Both the position numbers and the translations under genes were made by a program. This document shows positions 8,545 to 16,935 of a stretch of 64,000 nt of DNA, piece after piece. Under the pieces are notes generated by a model that saw nothing but the letters and a program-made list of their open reading frames with translations, was not told the origin of the DNA and ran no database searches. Within the stretch, counting starts at the first letter, position 1, and the number at the start of each line of letters is the position of its first letter. The DNA is from CADEDV01 sp036383515. GTDB taxonomy: Bacteria; Bacteroidota; Bacteroidia; Chitinophagales; Chitinophagaceae. The stretch covers positions 1 to 64,000 of the forward strand of contig DASVOE010000008.1 of NCBI GenBank assembly GCA_036383515.1. The letters run 5' to 3'.

Positions 8545-8817
8545 ATGGATATAAAATTTGTTGATATACTGGGCACGGTGGCAGGTGTTGTCACTACGCT
8601 TACTTTTTTACCCCAGGTTATCAAGACATGGAAAGAAAAGTCAGCAAAGGATGTTTCATTAATGATGTTTCTTATTGCAGCAATTAATGAAGTGATGTGG
8701 GTCGCTTATGGTGCTTTATTAACTCCTGTGAGCTGGGTAATCATTATTACGAATTCAGTGTTATTAATATTTTCTTCAATAATGATCTGGTTAAAATTAC
8801 GCTATACTCATGCCTGA
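8545..8817 (+). CDS. SemiSWEET sugar transporter
   Basis: A 90-residue membrane protein with three transmembrane helices and a FLPQVIKTW segment in the first helix, the PQ-loop signature. This is the half-size bacterial relative of eukaryotic SWEET transporters, which work as dimers to move sugars such as sucrose or glucose down their gradient. A conserved Asn in helix 3 (ITNS) fits the substrate pocket of the family. Its last 8 bases overlap the HAD gene start, which argues for translational coupling. Confidence 0.9.
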   Translation: MDIKFVDILGTVAGVVTTLTFLPQVIKTWKEKSAKDVSLMMFLIAAINEVMWVAYGALLTPVSWVIIITNSVLLIFSSIMIWLKLRYTHA

Positions 8818-9421
8818 GATCAATACAATCATTTTCGACCTGGGTGGTGTGCTGCTCGACTGGAACCCGATGTATGTTTACAAAGATTATTTTGAGTCAG
8901 ATGAAAAAAGAAATTATTTTTTTGAGAACATCTGTACTAACGGCTGGAATGAAGAACAGGATGCGGGCCGTTCTATCGTGGATGCTACACAACTGCTGGT
9001 AGCAAAATTCCCCGACTGGGAACAACCTATCCGTGATTTTTATGGAAGATGGACAGAGATGCTGAAGGGTCCCATCTATGAAACAGTTGAAATCTTTAAG
9101 CAGTTAAAAGAATCTGGAAAATATAAACTTTATGCATTGACCAATTGGCAGGCTGATCTTTTTCATATTGCACTCGTCCGGTATAATTTTTTGCATTGGT
9201 TTGATGGAAGGGTAGTAAGTGGAGAAGAAGGAACAAGAAAACCTTTTTCTGAATTTTACCAGCGATTACTGGGTCGTTATGATGTGAAACCGGAAGAGGC
9301 TTTATTTATTGATGATAATTTGCGGAATGTGAAGGCAGCGGAGAAACTAGGGATAACTTCTATACATTTTAAAGATTCTGAGCAATTCAGTTTGGAGCTG
9401 AAGAAAAACGGGTTACTTTAG
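8810..9421 (+). CDS. HAD-family hydrolase
   Basis: A 203-residue haloacid-dehalogenase-like phosphatase. Motif I is IIFDLGGVLLDW (nucleophile Asp at residue 10), motif II ALTNW near residue 100, motif III Lys in TRKP, and motif IV FIDDN near residue 163. The cap is the small helical type seen in the YihX-like subgroup (sugar phosphatases). Overlap with the SemiSWEET gene suggests, but does not show, a sugar-phosphate substrate. Confidence 0.88.
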   Translation: MPEINTIIFDLGGVLLDWNPMYVYKDYFESDEKRNYFFENICTNGWNEEQDAGRSIVDATQLLVAKFPDWEQPIRDFYGRWTEMLKGPIYETVEIFKQLKESGKYKLYALTNWQADLFHIALVRYNFLHWFDGRVVSGEEGTRKPFSEFYQRLLGRYDVKPEEALFIDDNLRNVKAAEKLGITSIHFKDSEQFSLELKKNGLL

Positions 9422-9443
9422 ACCTACTTAAATTAATTACCCC

Positions 9444-9929
9444 ATGAATGAAAATGTACAAGCGGAACCCCAATCGGAATTATTTGAATCATACCAGGAA
9501 TATACAGATGCATCACAAGGGAGCAGGTTTATTAATTACCTGGTCGATAACCTGTTTATGCAGTTTGTGCTCAGTTATGGTTCAGGTTATGTTGTGGGCT
9601 ATCTTCTTTCCGTTATCGCTCCGGATTTTTTATATAAGATTACTGAAGGAGGGGAAAGCAGTGGAAATGTGATCTTATTCAGTTTAATATTAGCCTACTT
9701 TAATTATTTTATCTACTACACAATTTGCGAAGCTGCTTTTAAGGGGTATACATTAGGCAAATTGATTTCAGGAACAAAAGCCATCCGTGAAGACGGTGAG
9801 CCCTTAACTTTTAAGGATGCCATTTTGCGCAGCCTGTCACGTCTTGTACCTTTTGAACCTTTCAGTGCATTAGGCGGACGACCATGGCATGATAAATGGA
9901 CGAATACAAGAGTGATAAAAGCAAGGTAA
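9444..9929 (+). CDS. RDD family membrane protein
   Basis: A 161-residue protein with an RDD-like start (GSRFINYLVDNLFMQFVLSY, Arg in the first helix and Asp in place) and about three transmembrane segments, followed by LGKLISGTKAIREDGEPLTF, the loop typical of RDD proteins. The family's role is uncertain; some members act in ion transport or tolerance. It converges on metH with only 2 bases between stops. Confidence 0.8.
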   Translation: MNENVQAEPQSELFESYQEYTDASQGSRFINYLVDNLFMQFVLSYGSGYVVGYLLSVIAPDFLYKITEGGESSGNVILFSLILAYFNYFIYYTICEAAFKGYTLGKLISGTKAIREDGEPLTFKDAILRSLSRLVPFEPFSALGGRPWHDKWTNTRVIKAR

Positions 9930-9931
9930 TA

Positions 9932-12900
9932 TTACTCCAGTACTGGTCTCAACCACCGTTCGGCGTCCTCGATACTCATTGCTTTTCGTTTGGCATAGTC
10001 TTCCAACTGGTCACGTTGGATTTTACCCAACCCAAAATAATGGCTTTGCGGATGCGCAATATACCAGCCGCAAACAGAAGCCGGAGGATTCATTGCTAAA
10101 CTTTCGGTGAGTTCGATTCCTATATTATCCGTTACATTCAGCAGTTCAAATAATTTTATTTTCTCTGTATGGTCCGGGCACGCGGGATAGCCCGGGGCAG
10201 GACGAATACCTTTGTATTCTTCGCGGATCATCTGTTCGTTGGAAAGGTTCTCATTCTTTTCGTAGCCCCAATATTCTTTTCTTACTTTTTCATGCAGGCA
10301 TTCTGCAAAAGCTTCTACAAACCGATCGGCAAGTATTTGCACTAATATTTTATTGTAATCATCATTATCGGCTGCAAACAAGTCAATGTGTTTTTTAGCG
10401 CCATGTATCGTTACAGCAAATGCGCCCATATAGTCAGCCCCCTGTCCCCCGATGGGGGAACTTAGGTCTGAAGTTTCCTTTAAACCTGGTTGAGCCTTTA
10501 AGGTTGAAGAGATCAATTCAAGTGTTTCAGTTGTTTTATTTATTACTTGCTCGTTCGTAACTCTGAGTACTTTAAAGCCTTGTTCATTCAACCACCTCGT
10601 TCTTATTTCATCTGCTTCTTTGTTTTCTGGAAGCTGGTGTATCAATCCATCAATTTCAACAATTAATCTTTTATCAAGGCAAACCAGGTCGGTAATATAA
10701 CTACCTATTATATGCTGTCTTCTGAATTTATATCCTTCCAGTTTTTTTGTTTTTACTAATTGCCAAAGAATATCTTCTGCTTGTGTGGGTTTGCTTCTGT
10801 GTAATTCAGCATATTCTTTTAACAAACCGTAGGTTGATGGATCTGCCCATTGATATCCGGGTTTCACCTCACCTTCCTCACGGGAAGGGGCTTTAGCAGA
10901 GTCGCCAACAATCCAATCCGTATGAGGGGATGGGCTTGGCTTGATAAAATCTGCCAATGAATAACTTGGTTGACCCACCGCCTTTTTCAATTGCTGGCGA
11001 AGCGATTCCAACTTTACTTCACCTTTATCCGTTTGCAAGGTTACGGTGTCAGCATTATTACTGGCCGCAGGCCAGAAACCAATCACCCCATCAGCAGTAA
11101 ACCATTTCTCTTTAACGATCTTCTCCACCATTTTTTGCGCATCGTTATAAAGACGTGTAGCTTCTTCACCAAAAATTTTATCAGATAATACTTCGGGAAA
11201 GCGACCCGGCATTTCCCAGGCGATAAAGAAAGGTCCCCAGTCTATATATCTTGCTATCGTACCAAGATCATGATCCTTCAGGACTTTCACGCTGTCTATC
11301 GCAGGTGGTGTGGGTTTATAATTTTTCCAGTCAAAATATTCTTTGGTAACCACTGCTTCGCTGTAAGGGATCAGGTTTTTCTTCCCTTTGTTTAAAAACT
11401 GGTTGCGCAACCCTTCATATTCCTGCTGCGTTTGTTGGAGTAATGTTTCCTTTTGTTCTTTATTCAACAGCGTACTCACCGCTGTCACACTTCTTGATGC
11501 ATCTAAAATATGCATCACCCCATTGTCGTATTGCGGTGCAATTTTTACTGCAGTGTGCATTCTGGATGTGGTAGCGCCCCCGATGAGTAGCGGTTGCTTC
11601 ATACCACGCCGTTTCATTTCATGTGCCACATGCACCATTTCATCCAATGATGGAGTGATCAATCCACTCAAGCCGATAATATCGGCTTTTTCTTTTTCTG
11701 CGGTATCTAATATTTTATCGGCCGGAACCATTACGCCAAGATCAATGATATCATATCCATTACATCCCAATACCACACCCACTATATTCTTTCCGATATC
11801 ATGCACATCACCTTTCACTGTTGCTAATAATACTTTTGCAGCGCCGGCTGCTTCAATATTTTCCGTTCCTGCTGCCAGATGAGCTTGTTTGCGGTCTTCT
11901 TTTTCCTGTTCGATATAGGGCGTAAGAATAGCAACACTTTTTTTCATCACCCTTGCGCTTTTTACCACTTGTGGTAAAAACATTTTACCGGCACCAAACA
12001 GGTCGCCTACTACATCCATACCGGCCATCAACGGGCCTTCAATTACATCCAGTGGTTTAGGATATTTTGATCTGGCTTCTTCAGTATCCAGGTCAATATA
12101 ATCAGTAATGCCATTTACAAGAGAGTGTTTCAATCGCTCTTCTACCGTAGAATTCCGCCAGCTTTCGTCTTTTATATTCTCCTTGCCTTTTGCTTTTACC
12201 GTTTCAGCAAATGCAATCAGTTTTTCTGTGGCTTCATTGTTGTCGTTATGGTGGTTGAGAATTACATCTTCACATAATTTTCTAAGCCCCGGTTCTATTT
12301 CATCATATACTACGAGCTGACCCGCATTCACAATGCCCATATCCATACCTGCTTTGATAGCATAATAGAGAAAAACGGAATGCATGGCTTCCCTCACATG
12401 ATCATTACCACGAAAAGAAAACGAAAGATTGCTGACACCGCCACTTATTTTGGTCAGCGGCATCAGTTGTTTTATTTCTTTGGTAGCCTCAATAAAATCT
12501 ACTCCATAATTGTTATGCTCTTCCATTCCTGTAGCAAGAGCAAAAATGTTGGGGTCAAAGATGATGTCCTGCGGATCATAGCCAACCTGCTCCATTAATA
12601 TTTTATAGGCACGGTGACAGATCTCTACTTTTCTTTGTTTGGTATCCGCCTGGCCTTTTTCATCAAACGCCATGACAATAACAGAAGCACCATAGCTCTG
12701 GCAGATAATAGCTTGTTCAATGAATTTTGCTTCTCCTTCTTTCATAGAGATGGAGTTCACAATACATTTACCCTGCACACATTTTAATCCTGCTTCGATG
12801 ATCTCAAACTTAGAGCTGTCGATCATGATCGGGATCTTCGCAATGTCGGGTTCGCTTTGAACAAGGTTTAAAAAAGTGGTCATGGCCAATATGCCATCAA

Positions 12901-13129
12901 GCAGCGCATCATCCATATTTACATCCAATACCTGTGCGCCATTTTCTACCTGCTGCCTGGCCACACTTAACGCTTCTTCGTATTTGTTTTCTCTGACCAG
13001 TCGTGCAAATTTTTTGGAACCGGTCACATTGGTTCGTTCACCAACGTTCACAAAATTTGTTTCGGGACGAACCACCAATGGTTCGAGGCCTGCTAACCGG
13101 AGATAAGGCCTGATAACTGTATCCTGCAT
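9932..13129 (-). CDS. metH: Methionine synthase, folate/B12/activation part, with DUF559 insertion
   Basis: Cobalamin-dependent methionine synthase lacking the homocysteine domain, which is the separate gene upstream at 13225-14223. Domains in order: methyltetrahydrofolate-binding barrel (about residues 20-290), B12 cap and B12 domain with the cobalt-ligand motif DVHDIGKN near 440, then the AdoMet-dependent activation domain with RPAPGYPACPDH near 980. E. coli MetH without its N-terminal barrel is about 895 residues; this protein is 1065. The excess of about 167 residues sits inside the activation domain between SLADFI (about 728) and GADYMGAFAVT (about 899). That insert encodes a DUF559 (Vsr-like PD-(D/E)XK) domain with YKFRRQHIIG and LIVEIDG. 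The reading frame is intact through the insert. Confidence 0.93.
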   Translation of the reverse strand: MQDTVIRPYLRLAGLEPLVVRPETNFVNVGERTNVTGSKKFARLVRENKYEEALSVARQQVENGAQVLDVNMDDALLDGILAMTTFLNLVQSEPDIAKIPIMIDSSKFEIIEAGLKCVQGKCIVNSISMKEGEAKFIEQAIICQSYGASVIVMAFDEKGQADTKQRKVEICHRAYKILMEQVGYDPQDIIFDPNIFALATGMEEHNNYGVDFIEATKEIKQLMPLTKISGGVSNLSFSFRGNDHVREAMHSVFLYYAIKAGMDMGIVNAGQLVVYDEIEPGLRKLCEDVILNHHNDNNEATEKLIAFAETVKAKGKENIKDESWRNSTVEERLKHSLVNGITDYIDLDTEEARSKYPKPLDVIEGPLMAGMDVVGDLFGAGKMFLPQVVKSARVMKKSVAILTPYIEQEKEDRKQAHLAAGTENIEAAGAAKVLLATVKGDVHDIGKNIVGVVLGCNGYDIIDLGVMVPADKILDTAEKEKADIIGLSGLITPSLDEMVHVAHEMKRRGMKQPLLIGGATTSRMHTAVKIAPQYDNGVMHILDASRSVTAVSTLLNKEQKETLLQQTQQEYEGLRNQFLNKGKKNLIPYSEAVVTKEYFDWKNYKPTPPAIDSVKVLKDHDLGTIARYIDWGPFFIAWEMPGRFPEVLSDKIFGEEATRLYNDAQKMVEKIVKEKWFTADGVIGFWPAASNNADTVTLQTDKGEVKLESLRQQLKKAVGQPSYSLADFIKPSPSPHTDWIVGDSAKAPSREEGEVKPGYQWADPSTYGLLKEYAELHRSKPTQAEDILWQLVKTKKLEGYKFRRQHIIGSYITDLVCLDKRLIVEIDGLIHQLPENKEADEIRTRWLNEQGFKVLRVTNEQVINKTTETLELISSTLKAQPGLKETSDLSSPIGGQGADYMGAFAVTIHGAKKHIDLFAADNDDYNKILVQILADRFVEAFAECLHEKVRKEYWGYEKNENLSNEQMIREEYKGIRPAPGYPACPDHTEKIKLFELLNVTDNIGIELTESLAMNPPASVCGWYIAHPQSHYFGLGKIQRDQLEDYAKRKAMSIEDAERWLRPVLE
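10436..10892 (-). mobile_element. In-frame DUF559 endonuclease element inside metH
   Basis: A 457-bp segment bounded by inverted AGCCCC ends, each with its own small hairpin: at 10436-10460 CCCCC-GAT-GGGGG, and at 10872-10892 CCTTCC-tcacg-GGAAGG followed by GGGGCT. It is translated as part of metH (residues about 746-898). The encoded part reads as DUF559: ILWQLVKTKKLEGYKFRRQ, then Asp in SYITDL, LIVEIDGLIHQL and a late RTRWLNEQGFKVLRVTNEQV, i.e. the PD-(D/E)XK core D...ExD. Another 50 bases (10893-10945, encoding Pro/Ser-rich sequence) also appear foreign to MetH. It lacks intein ends, so it is probably retained in the protein. Mobility is inferred from the ends and from the solo copy at 18028-18064. 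Confidence 0.75.
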
Positions 13130-13224
13130 TTATGAATTCTTTTTTACAAATAACTTTTTGATAAACGAAAAGTTATTGATGACGAGAATAAGTAATGATA
13201 TAATAATAAGTAGTTGCGGAGTTG

Positions 13225-14223
13225 TCATACAAGTTCTTTTTCGACAATAGGTAATTGTCTTGGTTTAACTCCTTTTACATGCTCTGCGATGTGCCGTATA
13301 TGATCAGGTGTAGTGCCACAACAACCACCAACAATATTTACAAATCCTTCTTTGGCCCATTCTTCCAGGTAATGCCCGGTATCTTCCGGGTTTTCATCAT
13401 ACTCACCCATCGCATTAGGTAAACCTGCATTGGGATATGCAGATACATAACAGGAAGCTATCTGTGACAACTCTTCAATATGCGGACGCATTTCTTTTGC
13501 ACCCAATGCACAGTTCAGGCCTACACTCAAAGGTTTTGCGTGCATGACAGAAGTATAGAATGCTTCGAGAGTTTGTCCGCTTAATGTTCTGCCGGAAGCA
13601 TCTGTGATAGTGCCACTTATCATTACAGGAAGAGAGGGCTGCTGTGTGTCACGGAAATATTTTTTGATAGCGAAGATAGCTGCCTTTGCATTTAAGGTAT
13701 CAAAGATGGTTTCGATCAGTAAAATATCAACACCGCCATCTACCAATCCTTTCACCTGTTCGTAATAAGCCTCTACTACTTCATCAAAAGTAACCGCCCG
13801 AAACCCGGGGTTGTTTACGTCGGGTGAAAGCGACAATGTTTTATTTAATGGGCCAATAGCTCCAGCCACCCAGGCTTGTTTACCTGATTGCTGAATTGCT
13901 TCTTTTGCACATTTTGCAGCAGCAACATTCAATTCATACGCTAGCGACTGCATTCCATAATCGGCCATGGCAATAATAGTACTGCTGAATGTATTTGTCT
14001 CAATGATGTCTGCACCGGCATCTAAGTATTGTTTGTGTATGCCGGTAATAATTTGAGGTTGCGTAATGCAAAGCAGGTCATTGTTACCTTTTACATCACA
14101 ATGCCAGTCTTTGAACCGTTCGCCACGATAATCTGCTTCGGTCAGTTTATGCCGTTGAATCATGGTGCCCATAGCGCCATCAATGATGAGAATTCTTTTT
14201 TCTAATTCTTGCCTGATGTCCAT
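13225..14223 (-). CDS. metH: Methionine synthase, homocysteine S-methyltransferase part
   Basis: The N-terminal homocysteine-binding barrel of MetH as a 332-residue stand-alone protein. Zinc ligands are recognisable: Cys in GLNCALGA near residue 236 and the Cys pair in GGCCGTTP near residue 302. The start MDIRQELEKRILIIDGAMGT is typical. The rest of the enzyme follows 95 bases downstream on the same strand, a split that I know from other Bacteroidota. Regulation is probably through the structured leader at 14239-14441. Confidence 0.94.
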   Translation of the reverse strand: MDIRQELEKRILIIDGAMGTMIQRHKLTEADYRGERFKDWHCDVKGNNDLLCITQPQIITGIHKQYLDAGADIIETNTFSSTIIAMADYGMQSLAYELNVAAAKCAKEAIQQSGKQAWVAGAIGPLNKTLSLSPDVNNPGFRAVTFDEVVEAYYEQVKGLVDGGVDILLIETIFDTLNAKAAIFAIKKYFRDTQQPSLPVMISGTITDASGRTLSGQTLEAFYTSVMHAKPLSVGLNCALGAKEMRPHIEELSQIASCYVSAYPNAGLPNAMGEYDENPEDTGHYLEEWAKEGFVNIVGGCCGTTPDHIRHIAEHVKGVKPRQLPIVEKELV

Positions 14224-14238
14224 ATTCTTTCTTTTTTG

Positions 14239-14441
14239 TTTCTCGCAGCGACGCTACGAGAAATTATTTATTAAAAGCTCCTGCTTCGGTAAGCCCAGTA
14301 GTTCCGATAGATATCGGGATACTGAACCTTGAAGTGTGCGACGCAACAGACGATAATAGTAGCATTGTCGCTGGCTTCATAATTGCTTTCTGAATGATAA
14401 ACGTTGGGAAACTGTACGTGAAGTTTCTTGGACGTTTATTA
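14239..14441 (-). promoter_or_regulatory. Structured metH leader
   Basis: The 389-base gap between metH and recR contains three ordered elements read on the minus strand. First, a nested hairpin (14397-14439): outer 8-bp stem ATAAACGT/ACGTTTAT and inner 6-bp stem GAAACT/AGTTTC. Second, a 38-codon reading frame (14264-14380). Third, a hairpin 14239-14263 (TTTCTCG/CGAGAAA plus inner AGC/GCT) starting right after that frame's stop and ending 15 bases before the metH ATG. I do not see SAM or cobalamin riboswitch consensus boxes. The arrangement suggests attenuation or start-site masking, but this is inference. Confidence 0.45.
14264..14380 (-). CDS. Possible 38-residue leader peptide upstream of metH
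   Basis: Short open frame beginning MKPATMLLLSSVASHTSRFS, rich in Ser and Thr, ending in AGAFNK. It has no obvious Shine-Dalgarno, which is normal in Bacteroidota. Its stop codon directly abuts the hairpin in front of metH. It is not Met-rich, so a classical Met-codon attenuator is not supported. It may be chance; conservation would decide. Confidence 0.3.
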   Translation of the reverse strand: MKPATMLLLSSVASHTSRFSIPISIGTTGLTEAGAFNK

Positions 14442-14612
14442 GTTCAGTTTTTTGCAGGCCGAACAATAAACAAATCCGCCTGTAATAGGACACAAATCTA
14501 CAGTAAAGTATCTTTAAAAACAAAGGGGTTTAAAGAGGTTCAGCGATCATCATTGATAGTGAATGGAAAGAGGGTTATAGTGTGGTATTTTTTTCCCTTT
14601 ATGAACTTGTAT

Positions 14613-15230
14613 TTAACCACTTACATACTTATCGACCGGTAACCTGTTTTGAAGGCTGCGGGCCAGGGTCATTTCATCGGCATATTCCAGCTCACCGCCA
14701 AAAGCGATGCCCCTGGCTATGGTAGTGATCCGGACATCGGTACCCTGTAGTTTTTTTTGTATATAATAAATGGTGGTATCGCCCTGGATATTAGGGTTGA
14801 GGGCAAAGATGAGTTCGGCGGTTTGCTCTTTTTGTATGCGATGCGTCAACGATTCGATATGTAACTGGTCGGGGCCAATGCCATCGAGAGGTGAGATAAC
14901 ACCACCCAGCACATGATAAGTGCCATTAAACTGTTGCGTACTTTCAATGGCGATTACGTCCCTGATACTTTCTACCACGCAAATGATCTCCTGTTTGCGC
15001 ATTGAATTAGCACAGATAGAACAGATATCGCCATCGGCCACGTTATAGCAACGCTGGCAAAATTTTATTTCGCCCCGCATCCTGGCAATCACTTCACTGA
15101 ACTGGTCTACTACTTCCGTATCCTGTTTTACTAAATGCAGCACCAACCGCAATGCCGTTTTCTTACCAATACCCGGTAGTTTGGCAAATTCATTGACAGC
15201 ATTTTCCAATAAAGAGGAAGAGAATTGCAT
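14613..15230 (-). CDS. recR: Recombination protein RecR
   Basis: Acts with RecO/RecF to load RecA at gaps. The 205-residue length fits. The helix-hairpin-helix LPGIGKKTALRL is at residues 18-29, the zinc finger CQRCYNVADGDICSIC at about 57-72, and the Toprim part follows with ICVVESIRDVIAIE, then HVLGGVISPLDGIGP. The exact -7 box TATCTTTG lies 5 bases before the start. Confidence 0.96.
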   Translation of the reverse strand: MQFSSSLLENAVNEFAKLPGIGKKTALRLVLHLVKQDTEVVDQFSEVIARMRGEIKFCQRCYNVADGDICSICANSMRKQEIICVVESIRDVIAIESTQQFNGTYHVLGGVISPLDGIGPDQLHIESLTHRIQKEQTAELIFALNPNIQGDTTIYYIQKKLQGTDVRITTIARGIAFGGELEYADEMTLARSLQNRLPVDKYVSG

Positions 15231-15235
15231 GGAGG

Positions 15236-15243
15236 CAAAGATA
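15236..15243 (-). promoter_or_regulatory. TAnnTTTG promoter box of recR
   Basis: TATCTTTG on the minus strand, exact match to the Bacteroidota -7 box, 5 bases before the recR ATG, so the transcript would be nearly leaderless. No clear -33 TTTG at the expected distance. Confidence 0.35.
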
Positions 15244-15310
15244 GTAAATGATCAATCGGCCCACCTGAAAATGGAAGCTATTTATCCAAAAGGTGATTAG
15301 TCACCATTCA

Positions 15311-16759
15311 TTATAATGCTATCTCAAACTCATTTTCCCATCCCGGTTTTATGATAAATTTCCGGTCGATGGGTTTGACGAGTTCGGGTTGCTGGTGTTT
15401 GCCAAAGAATTCACCCGGATCCCATTTGCCATTTTTATTATTATCATATAGAATGCGCAAGCCATAATCGCCGGGTAAGAAAAGATCCCGGACAAATTCT
15501 ACGGCATTGAGTGGATAGGATTGGGTGACATTATTGCCCTGTATGAAAAGCAATACAGGGTTCTTTGAAAGATCGAGGTTGCGGAACCTGATCCTCAACT
15601 TACCATAGTCTGCCAGATTTTTGGTCTTGAAAGAAAGGGTATCGGTACGTAATAATTTTTTACCCGTAGAATCTTCAGCAAAATCTTTATCAAGGATAAG
15701 ATGATAGAGAGTGTTTTCTTTCCATACTGGCTGTCCGGCAGGTGGTGTTTGCACTAACCTTATTTTTTTATTCGTACTGTCCTTTATAAACCGATAATTG
15801 GCGACTGGTGTAAACGTAGAATCGGTGAATAATGTAAGTTTTGAAGAGTCAAATGTTTTTAAGGACTGCTCAAATGATATAATAAAATCGCCCAAAAGAT
15901 CCTGTTGATTATTGGTAAGATTGGTGCTGAAACGTAAGCGACGATCGGCTGCTGTTGGGCCGCCTCCACCTCTACGACCGCCGGGTGTAAGAACCGTAGA
16001 TGATGATACGGAAGTTGATGTTGCCGCTGCACTATTATAAGCATATAAGGTTACAGGTTTCACCATTGCTGAAATAACTACGGGAGAGTCGGCAAATGCA
16101 AACAATTGTTTCTCGCTGGTATACAGGCGGGCTCCTCCTTCATCTTTCAGTGCATAAACAGAATATGTTTGAGGAGGTAAATTTTTAAAAGTGAAATTCC
16201 CTTTGCTATCGAGCTTAGTTATATAACGGGGTTTTTCTTTTACTACAGATGAATCATCACTGCTGCTATGCAGCATAACGATCATAGTGGAATCGATTTC
16301 GCCTGTTTCAGCTAATAATACATTACCTGAAAAGGTTAATGAATCAATATAAGGTCCGGTAGAAAAAGTATAGGTAAAATTTTTGAGCACATTGCCTTCG
16401 TTGATATCCTTGATGGCATCTCCAAAATCCAGCGTGTAAGTCGTATTTGCTTCCAGTGTGTCTTTGATGCGAACAGTAACAGTATTAAGACGGAAATTAA
16501 CTTCAGGCATTTGTTTAGGTGTAGGAGACATCAGTAACTCCTGTTGTATATTCTGCACTTCTACATAATCATCAAACGTAAAAGCGATACGGGTTTCTTT
16601 AAAATTGCGGGTTGAATCAACAGGGACTGATTTTAATAATACAGGTGCAGTAGAATCACGTGGGCCACCAGCTGGCGGAACGATATTAGCGCAGCCTGAA
16701 AAAACGGTGATTGCTGACATTAAAATGATAAGCAGAAAAAAAGAAAAAAATAGTTTCAT
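15311..16759 (-). CDS. Ig-like (Big_5) domain lipoprotein
   Basis: A 482-residue exported lipoprotein: hydrophobic signal, then the lipobox FSGC near residue 22. The following PPAGGPRDSTAPVLLKSVP and LEANTTYTLDFGDAIKDINEGN are characteristic of the Bacteroidota bacterial Ig-like 5 domain (residues about 35-135). A second part (residues 140-230) has a carboxypeptidase-regulatory-like beta fold (NFTFKNLPPQTYSVYALKD). The C-terminus (NKNGKWDPGEF) has an Asp-rich calcium-like loop. A Ser/Gly-rich linker lies near residue 255. Likely anchored in the outer membrane; its role is unknown. Confidence 0.82.
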   Translation of the reverse strand: MKLFFSFFLLIILMSAITVFSGCANIVPPAGGPRDSTAPVLLKSVPVDSTRNFKETRIAFTFDDYVEVQNIQQELLMSPTPKQMPEVNFRLNTVTVRIKDTLEANTTYTLDFGDAIKDINEGNVLKNFTYTFSTGPYIDSLTFSGNVLLAETGEIDSTMIVMLHSSSDDSSVVKEKPRYITKLDSKGNFTFKNLPPQTYSVYALKDEGGARLYTSEKQLFAFADSPVVISAMVKPVTLYAYNSAAATSTSVSSSTVLTPGGRRGGGGPTAADRRLRFSTNLTNNQQDLLGDFIISFEQSLKTFDSSKLTLFTDSTFTPVANYRFIKDSTNKKIRLVQTPPAGQPVWKENTLYHLILDKDFAEDSTGKKLLRTDTLSFKTKNLADYGKLRIRFRNLDLSKNPVLLFIQGNNVTQSYPLNAVEFVRDLFLPGDYGLRILYDNNKNGKWDPGEFFGKHQQPELVKPIDRKFIIKPGWENEFEIAL

Positions 16760-16935
16760 TGATCTTGGCGCTGGTTGAGTATCTGCAAACTTAGCCTGTT
16801 TATTTCTTTTGATGAGGATGGCTTTCCATATAATGAGTTAAAAAGTATATCCCCCCAAGCCGCGAAAGCCATTAAGTGAAAAATTGCAACTCTCTAATAG
16901 TACTTTGTGCTCGTTGTGTCTTCGTGTGCAATCGT

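Noticed and set aside
10436..10945. The MetH insert as an intein.
   Set aside because: No Cys/Ser start and no His-Asn end at the borders, no Hint-domain blocks; the inserted part is a plain DUF559 domain.
14394..14642. 82-codon plus-strand frame in the metH-recR spacer.
   Set aside because: It lies over the metH leader hairpin and the recR 3' end on the other strand, and its sequence is not protein-like.
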